NCBI GenBank assembly: GCA_036852015.1
Contig: JAANDG010000111.1
Span: forward strand, 248,001-312,000
Direction: 5' to 3'
DNA from: Pelodera strongyloides
Taxonomy: Eukaryota; Nematoda; Chromadorea; Rhabditida; Rhabditidae
Length of the DNA stretch: 64,000 nt
Shown in pieces: positions 1 through 12,700 of the stretch. Below the pieces are notes generated by a model that saw nothing but the letters and a program-made list of their open reading frames with translations, had not been told where the DNA came from and did no database searches. The position numbers and the translations under genes were made by a program. The first letter of the stretch is position 1. Each line of letters begins with the position of its first letter.

Positions 1-206
1 TATCCCTTATCGATCGAAATAGTTCATGTAATTTATTTCTCGTTTCTTTTATTTATTTATTATTTATTAAATACACCAAAAGGTGCGCATCCGAGGCTGA
101 AAAAATAAAAACGGACATATAACGCAAACAGATGACCGTAGCAGCGAGATTTGACACTCTGCATTTGGATTATTGTTGCAAAAGGATTAAATCAGTTTTT
201 CTTCAG

Positions 207-341
207 GTTTCCGAGGACAGACCCAATCCCCGGCTGAATTTCGTCAGAATCGCCCCTGCTTCTGGCAAGAAAGCCCACTCTCTTGGCAATCCACAACGTT
301 TGGACACGTTGAGATTGGTGGAGGAGGGGGTACCATTTTAA
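207..341 (+). CDS. Probable last coding exon of an unidentified upstream gene (5' part outside window)
   Basis: A TTTTTCTTCAG acceptor ends at 206, and the frame opened at 207 runs 44 codons to a TAA at 339-341. The reading starts VSEDRPNPRLNFVRIAPASG and continues with basic and polar residues, without a membrane segment or a domain I recognise. Base composition is richer in GC than the AT-rich flank that follows, as for other exons here. A possible AATAAA polyadenylation signal sits near 1346, far downstream, so the 3' end is unclear. I do not recognise the family. A lone open frame of this length could be chance; the splice acceptor and composition are the only support. Confidence 0.4.
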   Translation, partial: VSEDRPNPRLNFVRIAPASGKKAHSLGNPQRLDTLRLVEEGVPF

Positions 342-1508
342 CCTATTTATGATATAGAAATGGTATATAAAGGAGTATATAATACCATTAAAATGTACCA
401 AAGGGTGTGGATCACTCGGCGTTGTGCGGCACCGCGCTGGCGGAATCCGTTCATGTAGGTGTCTCACTAGTCATGGCCACTAGCGCCACGTTTTTTTTTG
501 TAGTTAAAAGCTCAGACCCATGAAAATGACATTCTAATCATTGATTAAAATTACACTACCTGAAGATATCCTTTCTGAGGGCTTGAACTTTTTGTATTTA
601 GCTACTCACCCCTATGTTATTTGTGATTATGTATTTTGTCTGTCAAAATTTGCGATAAGAAACTATGTATATAATAATGCACTGGTGCATTAAAACTTGA
701 CTATTCGTTATTCACCACGAATTATTTATGTATACCTGTCATTGATAGAAGTACACCTCTATAACTATAACCATATGTTCAATTAATAACTTTTGATCAC
801 GGGTTTACCTCACAGTCAGTGCTTTTTGATGCTTTTATGTTTAATGTGATACGAATTTTTAATGCTTTTGTGCGCTTTTATGTGTTACGCTTTGCCAAAG
901 TAGTGTCACTTCTAATAAGATAGCCGCAATGTACATACAGCTGTTTATTACTAAACTATAGACTCTATACTCTATAGACTATAGATATAGACCGTACTGT
1001 GCTACACATGAAAACGTAAATACTGTGCTATTTAAATACTCTGTACCCTATAGATATTATGCAGATAATATGTAGATATACATTTTATGTTATCAATGTA
1101 TCTCCTCAAGGCAATTATTCCATGGCTTACTAATACCTTTTGTTAAATTGATTGCATTTATAAATATTATTTACGTAGACCGCCGTACCTCAAACGTCCT
1201 ATATATTCCTTAATTCATACGTGCTCAATTCTTTTCTTACATATTTAGTGTCCTTATATCACAGTTTCTTAACTTACAGTACTTATGTCATTTATTACAT
1301 TCGCTTATATTTTTGTATTTATTAGTTTGTGTGTATTTATTATTTCAATAAACATCCTACGATTTCCGTTTTCAAATGTTGAATTTTACATGCAGTTTAA
1401 CTGTTTAATCACTAAAATGTGGCACATTCAGAAACTTATATTACAAGAATATTAGTGACAAATGTGTCAAATTGCTTTCGCACCCTTAGCTACCGCAGAC
1501 AGCATTGA
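342..1508. other. AT-rich spacer, no gene seen
   Basis: No open frame, RNA fold or repeat that I can support. Contains an AATAAA-type motif near 1346 that could serve the upstream gene. Confidence 0.5.
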
Positions 1509-1513
1509 ACAAG

Positions 1514-1604
1514 CACGAACACGGGATAAAGGGGTGCCGCGGTCCGGGATCGAACTTCGGTCATTCATTTCGAAGGCTCAACGATAACCACTGCGCCATA
1601 TGCC
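1514..1604 (-). repeat. tRNA-like sequence 1 (SINE head or tRNA pseudogene)
   Basis: On the minus strand an A-box-like GGCGCAGTGG is followed about 40 bases later by a B-box-like AGTTCGATCCC. The acceptor and anticodon stems do not pair well, so this is not a credible functional tRNA. Confidence 0.5.
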
Positions 1605-1857
1605 CACTTAGTGCACAACCAATAATTCATGCATTTCATGGTGCCTAAATTATTCATTCTATTTAATTGTTCATTAGGATGCAAATATCAGGAAACAAAA
1701 TAATTTTCGACAACGCCACCGAAATATTAAAATGTATGTAGCTGATCCTAGCGAACTTGTATATGAACAATACAAGAGAACAAACGTTCCAACTTACTAT
1801 TTTATTGCACATTACATAACCGGGCAGCGTCAATAGACAGAAGACCGGTTTAAGTAT

Positions 1858-1930
1858 GTGCTGTGGATGGGATCGAACTTACGAGACTAATTCTATGGAC
1901 AAGAAAGATCGCACTGAGCCAAACCCACTC
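1858..1930 (-). repeat. tRNA-like sequence 2
   Basis: Minus-strand GTTTGGCTCAGTGCG (A box) and AAGTTCGATCCCATCC (B box) at tRNA spacing. The intervening anticodon arm is poor. Probably tRNA-derived repeat. Confidence 0.45.
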
Positions 1931-2256
1931 CCTACTCTGTATAAATGCTGCCAAACATTGAGAGACTGAAAGCAAGACAAACTTCAAATAATTTCAATCA
2001 AAAGAAAATAATAAAATTATTTATCGAAAAAAATTAAACTACTTTCATTCAAAAATAACATTTGCAATTGAAAGAAAGAGATTTCGAATGAGAATTGCTA
2101 TCAAGTCTAAAATTTTGTAAACTATTATAATTAATGTAATTGACCTTGGGACCGAATATAAACTATCAATTACACCCAGATAATTAGCCAATTGAGTACT
2201 ATTTCGCACCGAGTTATAGAGGATCACTACATAGCGTGTGTCCATAGGTCAACAGT

Positions 2257-2330
2257 GCGGCGGACGGGAATCGAACCCTCGTCTCTCCGATAAGCAACAG
2301 CCTTCCAACTGCGCCAAGAGGCTGATTGCT
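2257..2330 (-). repeat. tRNA-like sequence 3
   Basis: Minus strand: CTTGGCGCAGTTGGAAGGC (A box) and GAGGGTTCGATTCCCG (B box) with a good T stem. The anticodon arm does not form a standard 7-base loop, so a functional tRNA is doubtful. Confidence 0.5.
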
Positions 2331-2687
2331 GGGAACATTTGCGGCGCACCCTACTACTGAAAGAAATCGGGGATAGGAATTCCAAAAAAAAAGATTCAAA
2401 GTTTCGAATAATAGCTTTTAATACCTATAATGTTTTTTATAATCTTTTCCGTTTGCAAATATTGAACTTTGAACAAATTGAAATTTAACACAATTGAAAA
2501 CTGAACGAATTACAATTCAACAGAAAACAATTGGTTGCAATTTTGACAATGCAAAAGGGTTTTTTTTATCTTATTATATAAAGGAGAAGAGTTTACTTTT
2601 TTGTTTGAAGCCGCGCGTGTGAACGCAACGAAATCCTTTCATAAAGAAAATTTTCTATTCACAATCGAATGAGAACATACAAAATCT

Positions 2688-2766
2688 TTGCCGCTGGCGG
2701 TATTCGAACCCACAGCAGCACACAATCTCTTCACAGTCCAACGCTCTACCTGCTGAGCTATGCTAG
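2688..2766 (-). repeat. tRNA-like sequence 4
   Basis: Minus strand: ATAGCTCAGCAGGTAGAGCG is an excellent D arm and TGGGTTCGAATACC a B box, with TTGGACTGTGAAG where an anticodon arm would be. The 3' side of the anticodon stem is missing and the acceptor stem is imperfect. Reads as a decayed tRNA or SINE head. Confidence 0.5.
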
Positions 2767-3261
2767 CTATCACAAGACAAGGATAATCCTCTGCCCTACA
2801 TACAGCACCTTCAATAGCAAATTTGCATGGTAGCATTAGTCGAGTGGTGATCCAAACTGATTATTATACGTTTCCACAATCAGAGACGTGTGAATGTGTG
2901 GGAGGAGAAAGAGACGAGAGTTAACTTTTTAAATTGTAGCAATCCTTTTTTAAATATAGGGAAACAATCGGCCGAAGGCCGATTCCTCCAGTCGGAGATG
3001 AGCCCGTAGGGCTCTTCGAACGGCTGGTGCTATTATAATAATATTCATCACAATATATCAAGAATAAATGTGAATGGATAAACTGAATATATATTAAAGT
3101 GATTTCTCCTCACAGTTTACGAATGAAGTTCAAAAATTAAAATTCTACTTGTTGGACTTTGGCTACCTCTACAACTCTGTATTGAAGAGGAGAAACTTGT
3201 TTCCACCATTTGTATAGCACCATAAAACCGGCAGAGTCAAGAACAAATGAATGACCCGCTG

Positions 3262-3336
3262 ATGACAATAGGTGCCAGCCGGACACGAACCCCGGTCGCG
3301 CGCATAATGGTCAAGCCACATCGCAACCGGCCATAG
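3262..3336 (-). repeat. tRNA-like sequence 5
   Basis: Minus strand: GGCCGGTTGCGATGTGGC resembles an A box, and CCGGGGTTCGTGTCCGG a T arm with a five-pair stem. The anticodon arm is not convincing. Confidence 0.45.
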
Positions 3337-3339
3337 AAC

Positions 3340-5656
3340 GTATGTGAGGCAAAGCTGGTGTGTGCACGTCAGACAGTGCGCGGCATACGAAATACGCGCA
3401 AGGGATACGGATAGTATATATAAATTGACATTTCCAAAAAATTACCTCAATTGATAGTAATAACCCTCCAACAATATTGTCCATGAGAGAGGAAATATAT
3501 TATGCTGATGGTTATTATATTTTGCTGAATTTCTTTACACCTTGTTGAAAGATTATGCATCATTGTATACTTATTTCTCACCCATTGCCAAATTGAAACT
3601 TTCATGGTGCGCGGCAGTGAGATTTTGATGGTGCGCTATTCGCTTAGGGTTTGAAAGATTCTACGTTCGCCACCTTCTCGTAATTTCAAAAGGTTTGCAT
3701 CTTCGCGTTTTCCTCCGGCTTCGCGCCAGATTTTCGCAGCACACTATCTCGATATCCCGCAAACGTCTCGCAGCGCAACACAAAGGTAAGGTCTACATGT
3801 AAAGAACAAAATATAAGGCAACTGTATAGTTTGGTCAAGCAGATCGCCAGTTCCATCCTATTTTTGCCTCGATTTTATCGAATCAGTATATCCGAATCAA
3901 TAATATATTTTTACATATAAAATATCCCTCTCCCTCTCCATCGAACGCGCCCATTTCATAATAACGGGGGATCAGTGTCTATATATGTTCTATGACAACA
4001 ATACATAAAGCATTACATAAAAGGTTTTGTGTCGAGAACGGAAAGGCAAAATCTATTGATGTTCGGGTTTATTGAACGCCAAAATATTGGAATAATACTG
4101 CAAAGGACTGAGGCACATAACAGTATACATACAACATCAGAAACCCATCAAAGAATATACATACTAGCATAACAAAACTTGTTTGCTCTATATTTATGTA
4201 TCTACTATTCTTTTGAAACCACCCTGGCATATTATTCTGAATACTGTGCTCTGAAGTTTTCTTTACATTTATATATTTCGAAATAATTGTACTAAACCAC
4301 TGTACCATAATTGATTTGCTATCTACTGTTTTATCTACAAAACTGTTCACAAGGTCTACATTAAATTCAAGCAGGATTCATTTTACCACCAAATATCAAA
4401 TTTTGTCACATAAAAACTGTGAAAATATATTATTTTGCCATGGCAGTCCCACCCTATTTATGGGTAGCAATATTTGGTGGGTTTTTGTTTGTTAATGTAT
4501 GCAACTATAATTGGTATTCTTGCAAAGGAAACTAGGGAAATGTTAAAACTACCCATTCATAATTATACCGCCCAACGAAGAAAGGCAAGATATGTAGACT
4601 TTTACGTCCCCCACAGACTACTGAGGGTAGTCGGTCTTTGTTTTCTGTTCGCATCGAGAATACTTGGCGTGCTACACCGGCAACTTACTGCGTGAAGCGG
4701 CGTGAATAGACATTATTCTCATGCCTGACTCTTTTGCTTTTTGCGTGCAAGGGCGTGAGCACAGAGGCCACAAGTTACACTCCAGCGTCATTCCGAACCA
4801 CAATGCCAAATGAGTTCTCGCGGCACGCCATTTGTGCGCGCCGGGGAGGTTTCTTTCATTAGCGCGGCAGTCTCCGCGCGAAACTCTGCAAAAGTCAAGC
4901 ATGGTTCAGTAGCATAGAAAAACTTAATTATCTCATGAAAAGTTTTAATGAAGAGTTGACATGTTTCCAGCGATCGCAATCGGACTTGTTTTGTGTGAAG
5001 AAAACTCAACAACTTCCTCAACCGCAAGTTAGTTTTTATTTGTTTTGACCTGGGAATACTGGATACTCACATTAGTAACTTATTTACTTCTAGTTCTTTG
5101 GTATACGTTTTATGTTTTATTAATAATTTATTTCTTCTTTTGTTGACTAACTGATATGCCGGCCAAGTGAAGCCGCTCGGTGGAGTTCTTTGTGTACTTT
5201 CTTTCTATGTTGGTAAGTATTTTTGCAATACTGAAACAATAGTTATGCATTGAAAACTTTGCACTATTGACAGTTTACAATACGGTAGAGAGAATTGTCC
5301 CTTTGCAAATAATGTCACTCGAAAAGCTATTCAAAAATAATATAAAACAGCTGAATGGTGTTCCCTTCAAAATAGACTTTCTAAAACAGTCAACAATGAC
5401 TTTCCCAAAATAACCGTCTAAATCGCTTAAAAAATATTGCAGATTAAATAGTAAAAAAAACACCGGTATTGCAAATGATGTCGTATCGGCGGGAGGGGAT
5501 GCCCATCGGTGCCAGAAGGTGTACATCCAGAGCTCGCTCACCTGTGGCGCACTCTTGGCGCACACACTGCGGACCCGTTATCGTCTTTCTTTAGTTCTCG
5601 TTGTTGCCCCCTTTTCCCGCATTTAAACGCGCGGACTGCGGAGCAATTGCGCAGCT
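3340..5656. other. Spacer upstream of the EGF/SEA gene
   Basis: GC-rich GTGCGCGG / GCGCACC patches near 3604-3760, 4800-4880 and 5490-5580 look like members of a dispersed repeat. A GTAAGT donor at 5213 follows a hydrophobic reading (VLCVLSFYVG) in the phase the first assigned exon of the next gene needs, so part of the signal-peptide exon may lie here. No ATG is in frame with it, so I do not call it. Confidence 0.4.
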
Positions 5657-5757
5657 TTAAAGCAGTATAACAGCCGCTTTTTGAAACATATGCTGGACAA
5701 CTGCTTTGCTATGTATTTATGCGAAGTGAGCACAAGAAAATGGTTTATTGTGCTTTC
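5657..5757. mobile_element. Partial foldback MITE arm abutting an exon
   Basis: Starts TTAAAGCAGTATAACAGCCG and continues TTTTTGAAACATATG, matching the 5' arm of the TTAAAG MITE family seen at 34531 and elsewhere. The matching 3' arm is not present. It ends at the splice acceptor of the exon at 5760. Confidence 0.55.
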
Positions 5758-5759
5758 AG

Positions 5760-6671
5760 AACCAACACCATTGTCGACAACTTCTAATTCAAATGCGACC
5801 ACGCACACCACGGCAGCACCAAATAATACGACATCAACACCATTTTCAAATAGGACGACCACACCTTCATCAAATATAAATGGAACATTTACGACGCCCG
5901 ATGGCAAGTGGAAACCAGAAAAAAAAAACAAACAAGAATCCAGATTTTTTGCACTACATGGATACGCTACCTCAATAGAGCAAACTTGTTCATCAGCAAA
6001 AAGGGCCAACATGAATGATTTACGTGAAAATTTGTGGATTAACTAGGATTATGGCTCTACGGATTAATTTATTTCCTCTCTGTTCAGAGCTTCGACCATG
6101 TCTACTGCGCGGATTTGATGCGGCCGCAGCAATTTGCATGTACAGTGGCACTAATACGACATGTGGTAGGGTTTTTTTCTCACTTTACAACCGAGGGTAG
6201 ATAGAGGTTTGAGTGCTTGCCGCGCACCAAACTACCCTCTTTCTGGGGACAGTCTTGCGGCACATGCTTCAAATGTGCGCCACAAATAAGCCATATTTAT
6301 CAGCCTCTAATAAGGCTGGCTCGAACGCAGGTGGCAGTACTGAGAATGTAAGGGTTCACAATTCAGCACGCTGTCAGTCTTATTGGTGGTATTATATTTT
6401 TTTAGATCCATGCGGTTCACTCACATGTTCAACGCAAATCAAGAATGCCTTGTTGGACTGAACTGCACTGCAGAATGTGCATGCGCGGACAAACAAACGC
6501 ATATGGTTAATGGATCGTGTATAAGTAAGTTGGTTCCATTTTATAATTGCGGGAGGCGCCCGAAAAATCAATAACTGAAAAAGTTCCATGACACGCTCGG
6601 TCTCGATAAACGACGATTTTCACGAATGTGTTCGTCGAGCTTGCTTTAGGTGCTTATACTAATACTATATA

Positions 6672-6714
<43 letters not shown>

Positions 6715-9700
6715 GCACATCGATTTTCCTTGTGACAGTCCCTTTGAAACGACATGTCACAGACGTGAATAAAAAGCATACAATATACAAAGTGAAGAAA
6801 ATGAGTCATGAGCTCGACACAGTGACATCAACCGTTTGTCAGCCACATCAGCAGTAGTACCTACCAAAATCTTTCTGGGACATGTACATGCTTCAAATTG
6901 GCTCTTGCCTACAGCCTGAGTCTGTAAACATGACTTCCCATAGCTTAAATATTATAGAATAACTGTACCTTACGTAATAATAAATAAGAATTAAGGTCTC
7001 TGCGATCCCAATCCCTGTGCCAACGGAGGGACTTGTCGTCTTACAAATGACACAACACACATTGATGGATTCATGTGCAATTGTACTGAACACTTCAAAG
7101 GACCATTCTGTAAAGAATGTAAGAATTTATCATTTGTGTACAGTGCACACTACACTCTTGTTGATATGTCAGTTTTTCAACTTTTGGTGTACATACTTAG
7201 AAACCCCTCGATCAATGAATCCTTTGCAGAAATAATAGTAACTTGATTGAAATAATTCCGAATTTACGATGTCATGACAAAACTTCCCCAGGCTGCACAC
7301 TAACAGATCAATAATCGTATTTCGCGATGTTTCACACTAGCCATTTAACGTCACGAATAACCAAGTAAACGTTCCATCAAGTTTGCGCTTTCAAAACTGT
7401 GTGCAGCTGACTAGATTATGAGAACAGAAAAATATTCCAGATTATTACTTAGTAACTATTATTTAGTAATGAATGTAATATTTCAGGGAAAAACTACTGT
7501 TTGGAGGAACAACCTCCCGCTTGCCCTAAAGGCCCATTCATATGTAAAATGTCTGCCCCAGGAGAGCCAAAGTGCGAATGTGCCACTGGATACTATCACA
7601 ACACGACGGATAATTCGTGTGTTAAGGGTACGGTACCGTATCTAAGCTTGTAGTTTGTAGTTTATGGCATCAATGATGTAGTTTGTAGGCTTATTCAAAG
7701 TAAACGTAAACTGTGATGGTGCGCGGCGAAGTTAGCCTTCGCCAGAGTCTCGCCAGACTCTCGCGAGTGCGCTGAGCATCCCGCTGTTTTTTGTATGAAA
7801 AATAATTCCACGAATGAGTTTCTGAGTCTGTGGCCATATTCACCACTCCCATTCCCTCGGGGAAATATTCCCTGGGCCTGGGGATAGAAAATAGCACTCT
7901 AATGTGAGACACGCAGAGAAAAAGATGGGGAATTCCCCATGAGGAATTGAGTGGTGAATATGGCCTCAGTAGAGTTGCTTTGCGTATTCACGTCATGATA
8001 AGCAATGATGTGCCTATGCCTATGAAGATTGAAGTTTCGAGAAATTCCAAAAGCTAATCGATACCCTGAACCCTGATAAGCTAATTCATTTAGTTGGTCA
8101 AACCATGAATATCGTACTCAAGTTCAACGGCACATTCTATCATGAATTATACAACGACTTCTCGTCTGAATGGTTCAGAAACGCTTCACTCGAGCTCAAT
8201 CAAACGGTATTTTATAATAAAAATATTATTTTGTTTGTTGTAATGAGTTAATTTGTTATAGCGTAGTCGTCGTTCGTGACTTTTTCGTAGTCGTCGTTCA
8301 TGACTTCTAATCATAGACATTCTGGTCCAGTACATTACTCGCCTATTCCTGCAGTGCATAATGTTATTAAAATAGGGGAAAGAAATACAGTACTACCGGA
8401 CAGCAAGCGCATACTTCACAACTTTCCACTAAATTGCAATATGTTGATCTGAGCAATATCACATGCGTTGAGCCATTGTGTTGGAGGCCTCTGGTTAAAT
8501 TAGCAAACTCTCAAGACCTTACGACTTACGCACAGTTATTTAGTTACTGTAACCAGCGCCTTTCAGTTCTCCGATATCTACAGTAATCTTCTGATCGGTA
8601 TGGAATATCACCACTTCTCCGAAGGTTCTTTAATCGTCAATTTAACAACTTCACTCAAAGTTGCAGACAATGGATATCCCGAAGATAACGATTACATGTT
8701 ACGGGTCAGTGAAACAAAGCTTAATTACCAAATCCAAATCACAGTACACCTCGCTACTTTTCAAAAATGCGGTACTCCAGTTGTAAAATTTCAAACAATT
8801 TCTCATTTCGTGCTAGACAAGGAAACTAGTTCTAACAATTATGACAGAGAAGTACTAGTTCTGTTCCGATAAGCCCCCTAACGCTTCCAATACCCACTGC
8901 ACAGTAGCTCCTATAATCACTGCCCGCTCGATCATGAAAATCCATCAACCCCTTGTCAAAAAAAAACTTTATTAGTATTCAAAACTCATTGCACAAATTG
9001 TTAAAAGCAACAACATTGGCTGTACTCGTAAAAGCGTAAAAATGAGCGACAACAACGGATAAATTTGTTAATAGAAACGTCCATACACACATCACTTAGA
9101 GCGCCAAAAATTTCAGTTTACATATATACGTTATAAATTCAAAGAGATAGGCTACTAACCGAAATAACGGCAGAAGCAGGGAATAAAGCATAAAAGAAAA
9201 ACAAACATAGGGTAAACAATCACAAAGCTACGCAAATGTATACAGAAAAAAATAACAGGGAGTTTTCATGACCACTAATCAAAATATACATACAAAGGTG
9301 TGGGGCACGGTTGCCGTTACGGTAGTCCAATAATTCCGGTTTCCGAACAACCCGTACACCGCTAACCGTGGTAGATTAGATAATATACCCAGATGTTACA
9401 GTAACCCGGGGATACGGTATCTTATCTGTCAAATAGAGTTCATCACATCATTCTATCCATGGTCTGCTGTCCAACCACCTCAGCTCCAGCGGCAAAAGTC
9501 ATCGGCTCAAAAACCTCATTACAACGCCTCATCTTTTGACGACGATTGCAAAACCAAACACGAACCACCTAAAGGAACACATTAAAGGTTACAGTCAAAA
9601 CACAAAAAGTTATAATTTCAAAAAATTGTTTGAAAGCGAGCATCACTAAATACATTACTTTGAAAAAAAGAAATCAATACGTTATCAAGGAGGCTATTAG

Positions 9701-12700
9701 CACTAGCTATAAGGCAGTAGGAAAGAACATGATGTAGGCAAATGCCAGTCCGAAACGACTATTGCATTACCATTGTTGTGCGCAGTTATGCACATGTCGA
9801 TACCACATAGTTTTTGACGCAAACTATTACTATGCGTACAGAAAATTTTAAATAAACAACTAAAAAAAAAATCAATAATGATTATCTCACCTCCTTATTC
9901 AGTTGAATCTGATCTGCCAACTCTGCCACCTGTTCGTTTGTCGGACGTGGGTTCATCCTGGACAGGAAAAACGAATTAGCATAGAAAAGATTGCGACAGG
10001 ACTAATACACCCAAATTAGCATCCCAAACCAAGGGCGTGTGTTAGTACGACAGAAAGTAAACCCGTGCACAAATGTCCAATGTGCACGGGTTTACTTTCT
10101 GCCGTTGGAGCTCGGACCACAAGATGATAAGATACGTTACTCAGTTTCATTCAACTGTACAAATATAGGAATGTTCACTAACCGTGACACGAGTAAGGGC
10201 GTAATGCGCCTAAAGACAAATCCGGCTGTGCACACCAAAAATAACAAAAGAACTAACTTAAAGACAACTTCGAGCACTTTATGCTGTTGCTGATCGAGAC
10301 TGGTACGCTTTCTTCTCTTCTTAACTGGAACCGGGGGACCGCGAGGAGTGCCAGACAACGCTCCGCCCAAACCCATCTGCAAATATCGAGATGTATTAAG
10401 GTAGGGTGGCGTGTTTTTGCAAGTATTCAGGCTGAACAATTACATTCCCAGCCCAAGTACAATATTCTAAACCCAGACTTATGTGCTTCTTGTGGGCTTG
10501 TGCTCGTCTGCGCTGGAAGCAATCTTGCCTCTTGTCCAGCTACGTTTTATATACATACAAAGCCGAATTTCGTGCTTTAGTCTCAGCAACTCAGCTCTAC
10601 CACACCACATAACCACAGAAAATAAACTGTAGAACGTAAGCAAAGTGTATGTGAAACAATCATACCTGATTCTCCAAACCCATGCAAATGATCTGTTGCA
10701 GCGACATTCCGCGGGCAAAACAGATCTAAATAAGCCAAATATTGAAGATCGGACCCGCAAGGTGTAAATTCCGTGCCAGGCTATAATTTCCATGCGTAAT
10801 TTCGGAGATGGTCGCTTAGTTGAGAGTCAAACCGTAGAATAACACTGATACGTTTCACCCAAATCTATAATTTGCATTTGCCTCCGGAGATGGTCAAAGC
10901 CAATCCGGAGACTGGAGATGGTTGACGCGTAATTTTACGCATAGATTTATAGCCTGTTCCGTGCGTAAATGGAGGTGGTTTCCTTAGCTTAGTGATAGAG
11001 ACCGTTTTAATAAAACACCATGTTTCGGTCAAATATATTAATTTCAAATTTCTCCCGGAGGTAGTCAAAACCAATCCGGAGGGGGTTCGTGAGTGTTTTC
11101 ACGCACCAACCTGCACCCCTGGATCGGAGTTGTCAGTAATTACCTAATAGAGGATTGGCATAGTCTCTATGTATTTTAATATTACGTATAGATTGAAACA
11201 AGTAGACAAATTCAAGGCAACTTCTTGCAATTTCGCAAAAATAAGAATACAATCATACCTCGACATCTCGCATCCATTCTTCTACAAGAGGCCTCAGTTT
11301 GCACATATTCTTATAGGAAAGATTGCCTAAAAGGTGGCTGTGCTGGGCTGGGAGCTGGGGATAAAAAAAGATCACTAAATGCAGCAACAGTTAGTTCGAA
11401 GTGGTCATGGATCGATTCCCGTGGGAAACTGGAGTTTGTCTCTTTAGCTTTGTTTGTGGTAGAAACTATAACGTGTTTCATATAATTATATAAAGTGTAA
11501 TAGTATCCGCAGATGATTTGAGACAATACGAATACGGCGGACGACACACGTGGTTGGTAGGTACGTACGCTTGCATGAGCGGTACGCGGTTCTCAAAATA
11601 AAAATATAAAAACATTGACCTTAACTAAAAGACACACTTACCGGCTTCAAATCGTGAAATTGTTGTCTGTGAAAAGTCAGCTCCGTACCGACGTCCGAGC
11701 GCATTTCCAATATCCAATTGAGTGAAACCTAGATATGTAGAACTAGAAAGAGAATATAAAAGACACAAAGAACAAAGAATAATTCCGTTTTCACAATTTC
11801 ACATTAATATCAAAAACACTGAAATATAACCAGAAGATCAGTGGCAATACTGGGAAGAAGCGTGCGCTATTAAGAGATTTTCATGTATGCACTTGCGAAA
11901 ATGCAAAACCGCTGTCCATGTACAATGTCCATGTTCAAGTCATTTGTAACATGCAATCCACATGCATGCAGCGTAAATAAGCATCCCTACTATTTTGAAA
12001 TAGATGCATACTAGATTCCGCTGCGGGACCTTGTCATGTTTTCGAACATGGACATTGTCATTTTCGCAAGTGCGAATCGCATACAGCATGGTGAACGCCT
12101 AAATATAGTAGAGCACACACTACTGAGGAAAAATGAACGTTATAAAACCAACCATATTTTATGCGAGCCTTTTTAAAAGAAGTCGCAAATTGTTCCAATT
12201 CTTCAAGCTCCGCGCGTTGAGCACGAGTGATGGAGCGGGCGGCTTCACGAAGTACATTCTGAAAACATTTGTTTCAGAGAAAGTTTAGAATAGTTCAGAA
12301 TATACGGTGGTTAATCGCCATTCATTTGAGGATATTTAAAGCGAAATACCGGCCGGTTTTTGAAACACATCGTGTATACCAGCATTCTTATGCAGCCAGC
12401 TTATGCAAATGAACATAAATAGAATAAAAAATCGAGCTAAATTCGACAATTGCGTAAATCGTAAATATAGTTGTCGACGATGCGTTTCAAAAACCGGCCG
12501 GTATTTCGCTTCAAAGGATCACGTTTGTTACCAAATAAAGGAAAACACTAGTGAGTGGCAAGTGGCAAGTGACGAAGAGGCTGAGAATCGTTTTTGGTAA
12601 CTTACCACAGGTCTTTCGAAGAGTATATCATCGTCGTTATACTTGGGTCCGGTTCCGGTAGCGTTGCTGCCACTTTCACCAGCCGACCGTTCTTCAGAAT

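Noticed and set aside
2257..2766. Functional tRNA genes at 2257-2330 and 2688-2766
   Set aside because: D and T arms are good but acceptor and anticodon stems fail, so they are kept as tRNA-like repeats.
12403..12600. Open frame across 12403-12600, and similar ones at 59977-60208, 56221-56526 and 34524-34718
   Set aside because: They run through TTAAAG MITEs; the apparent conservation between them is repeat identity.
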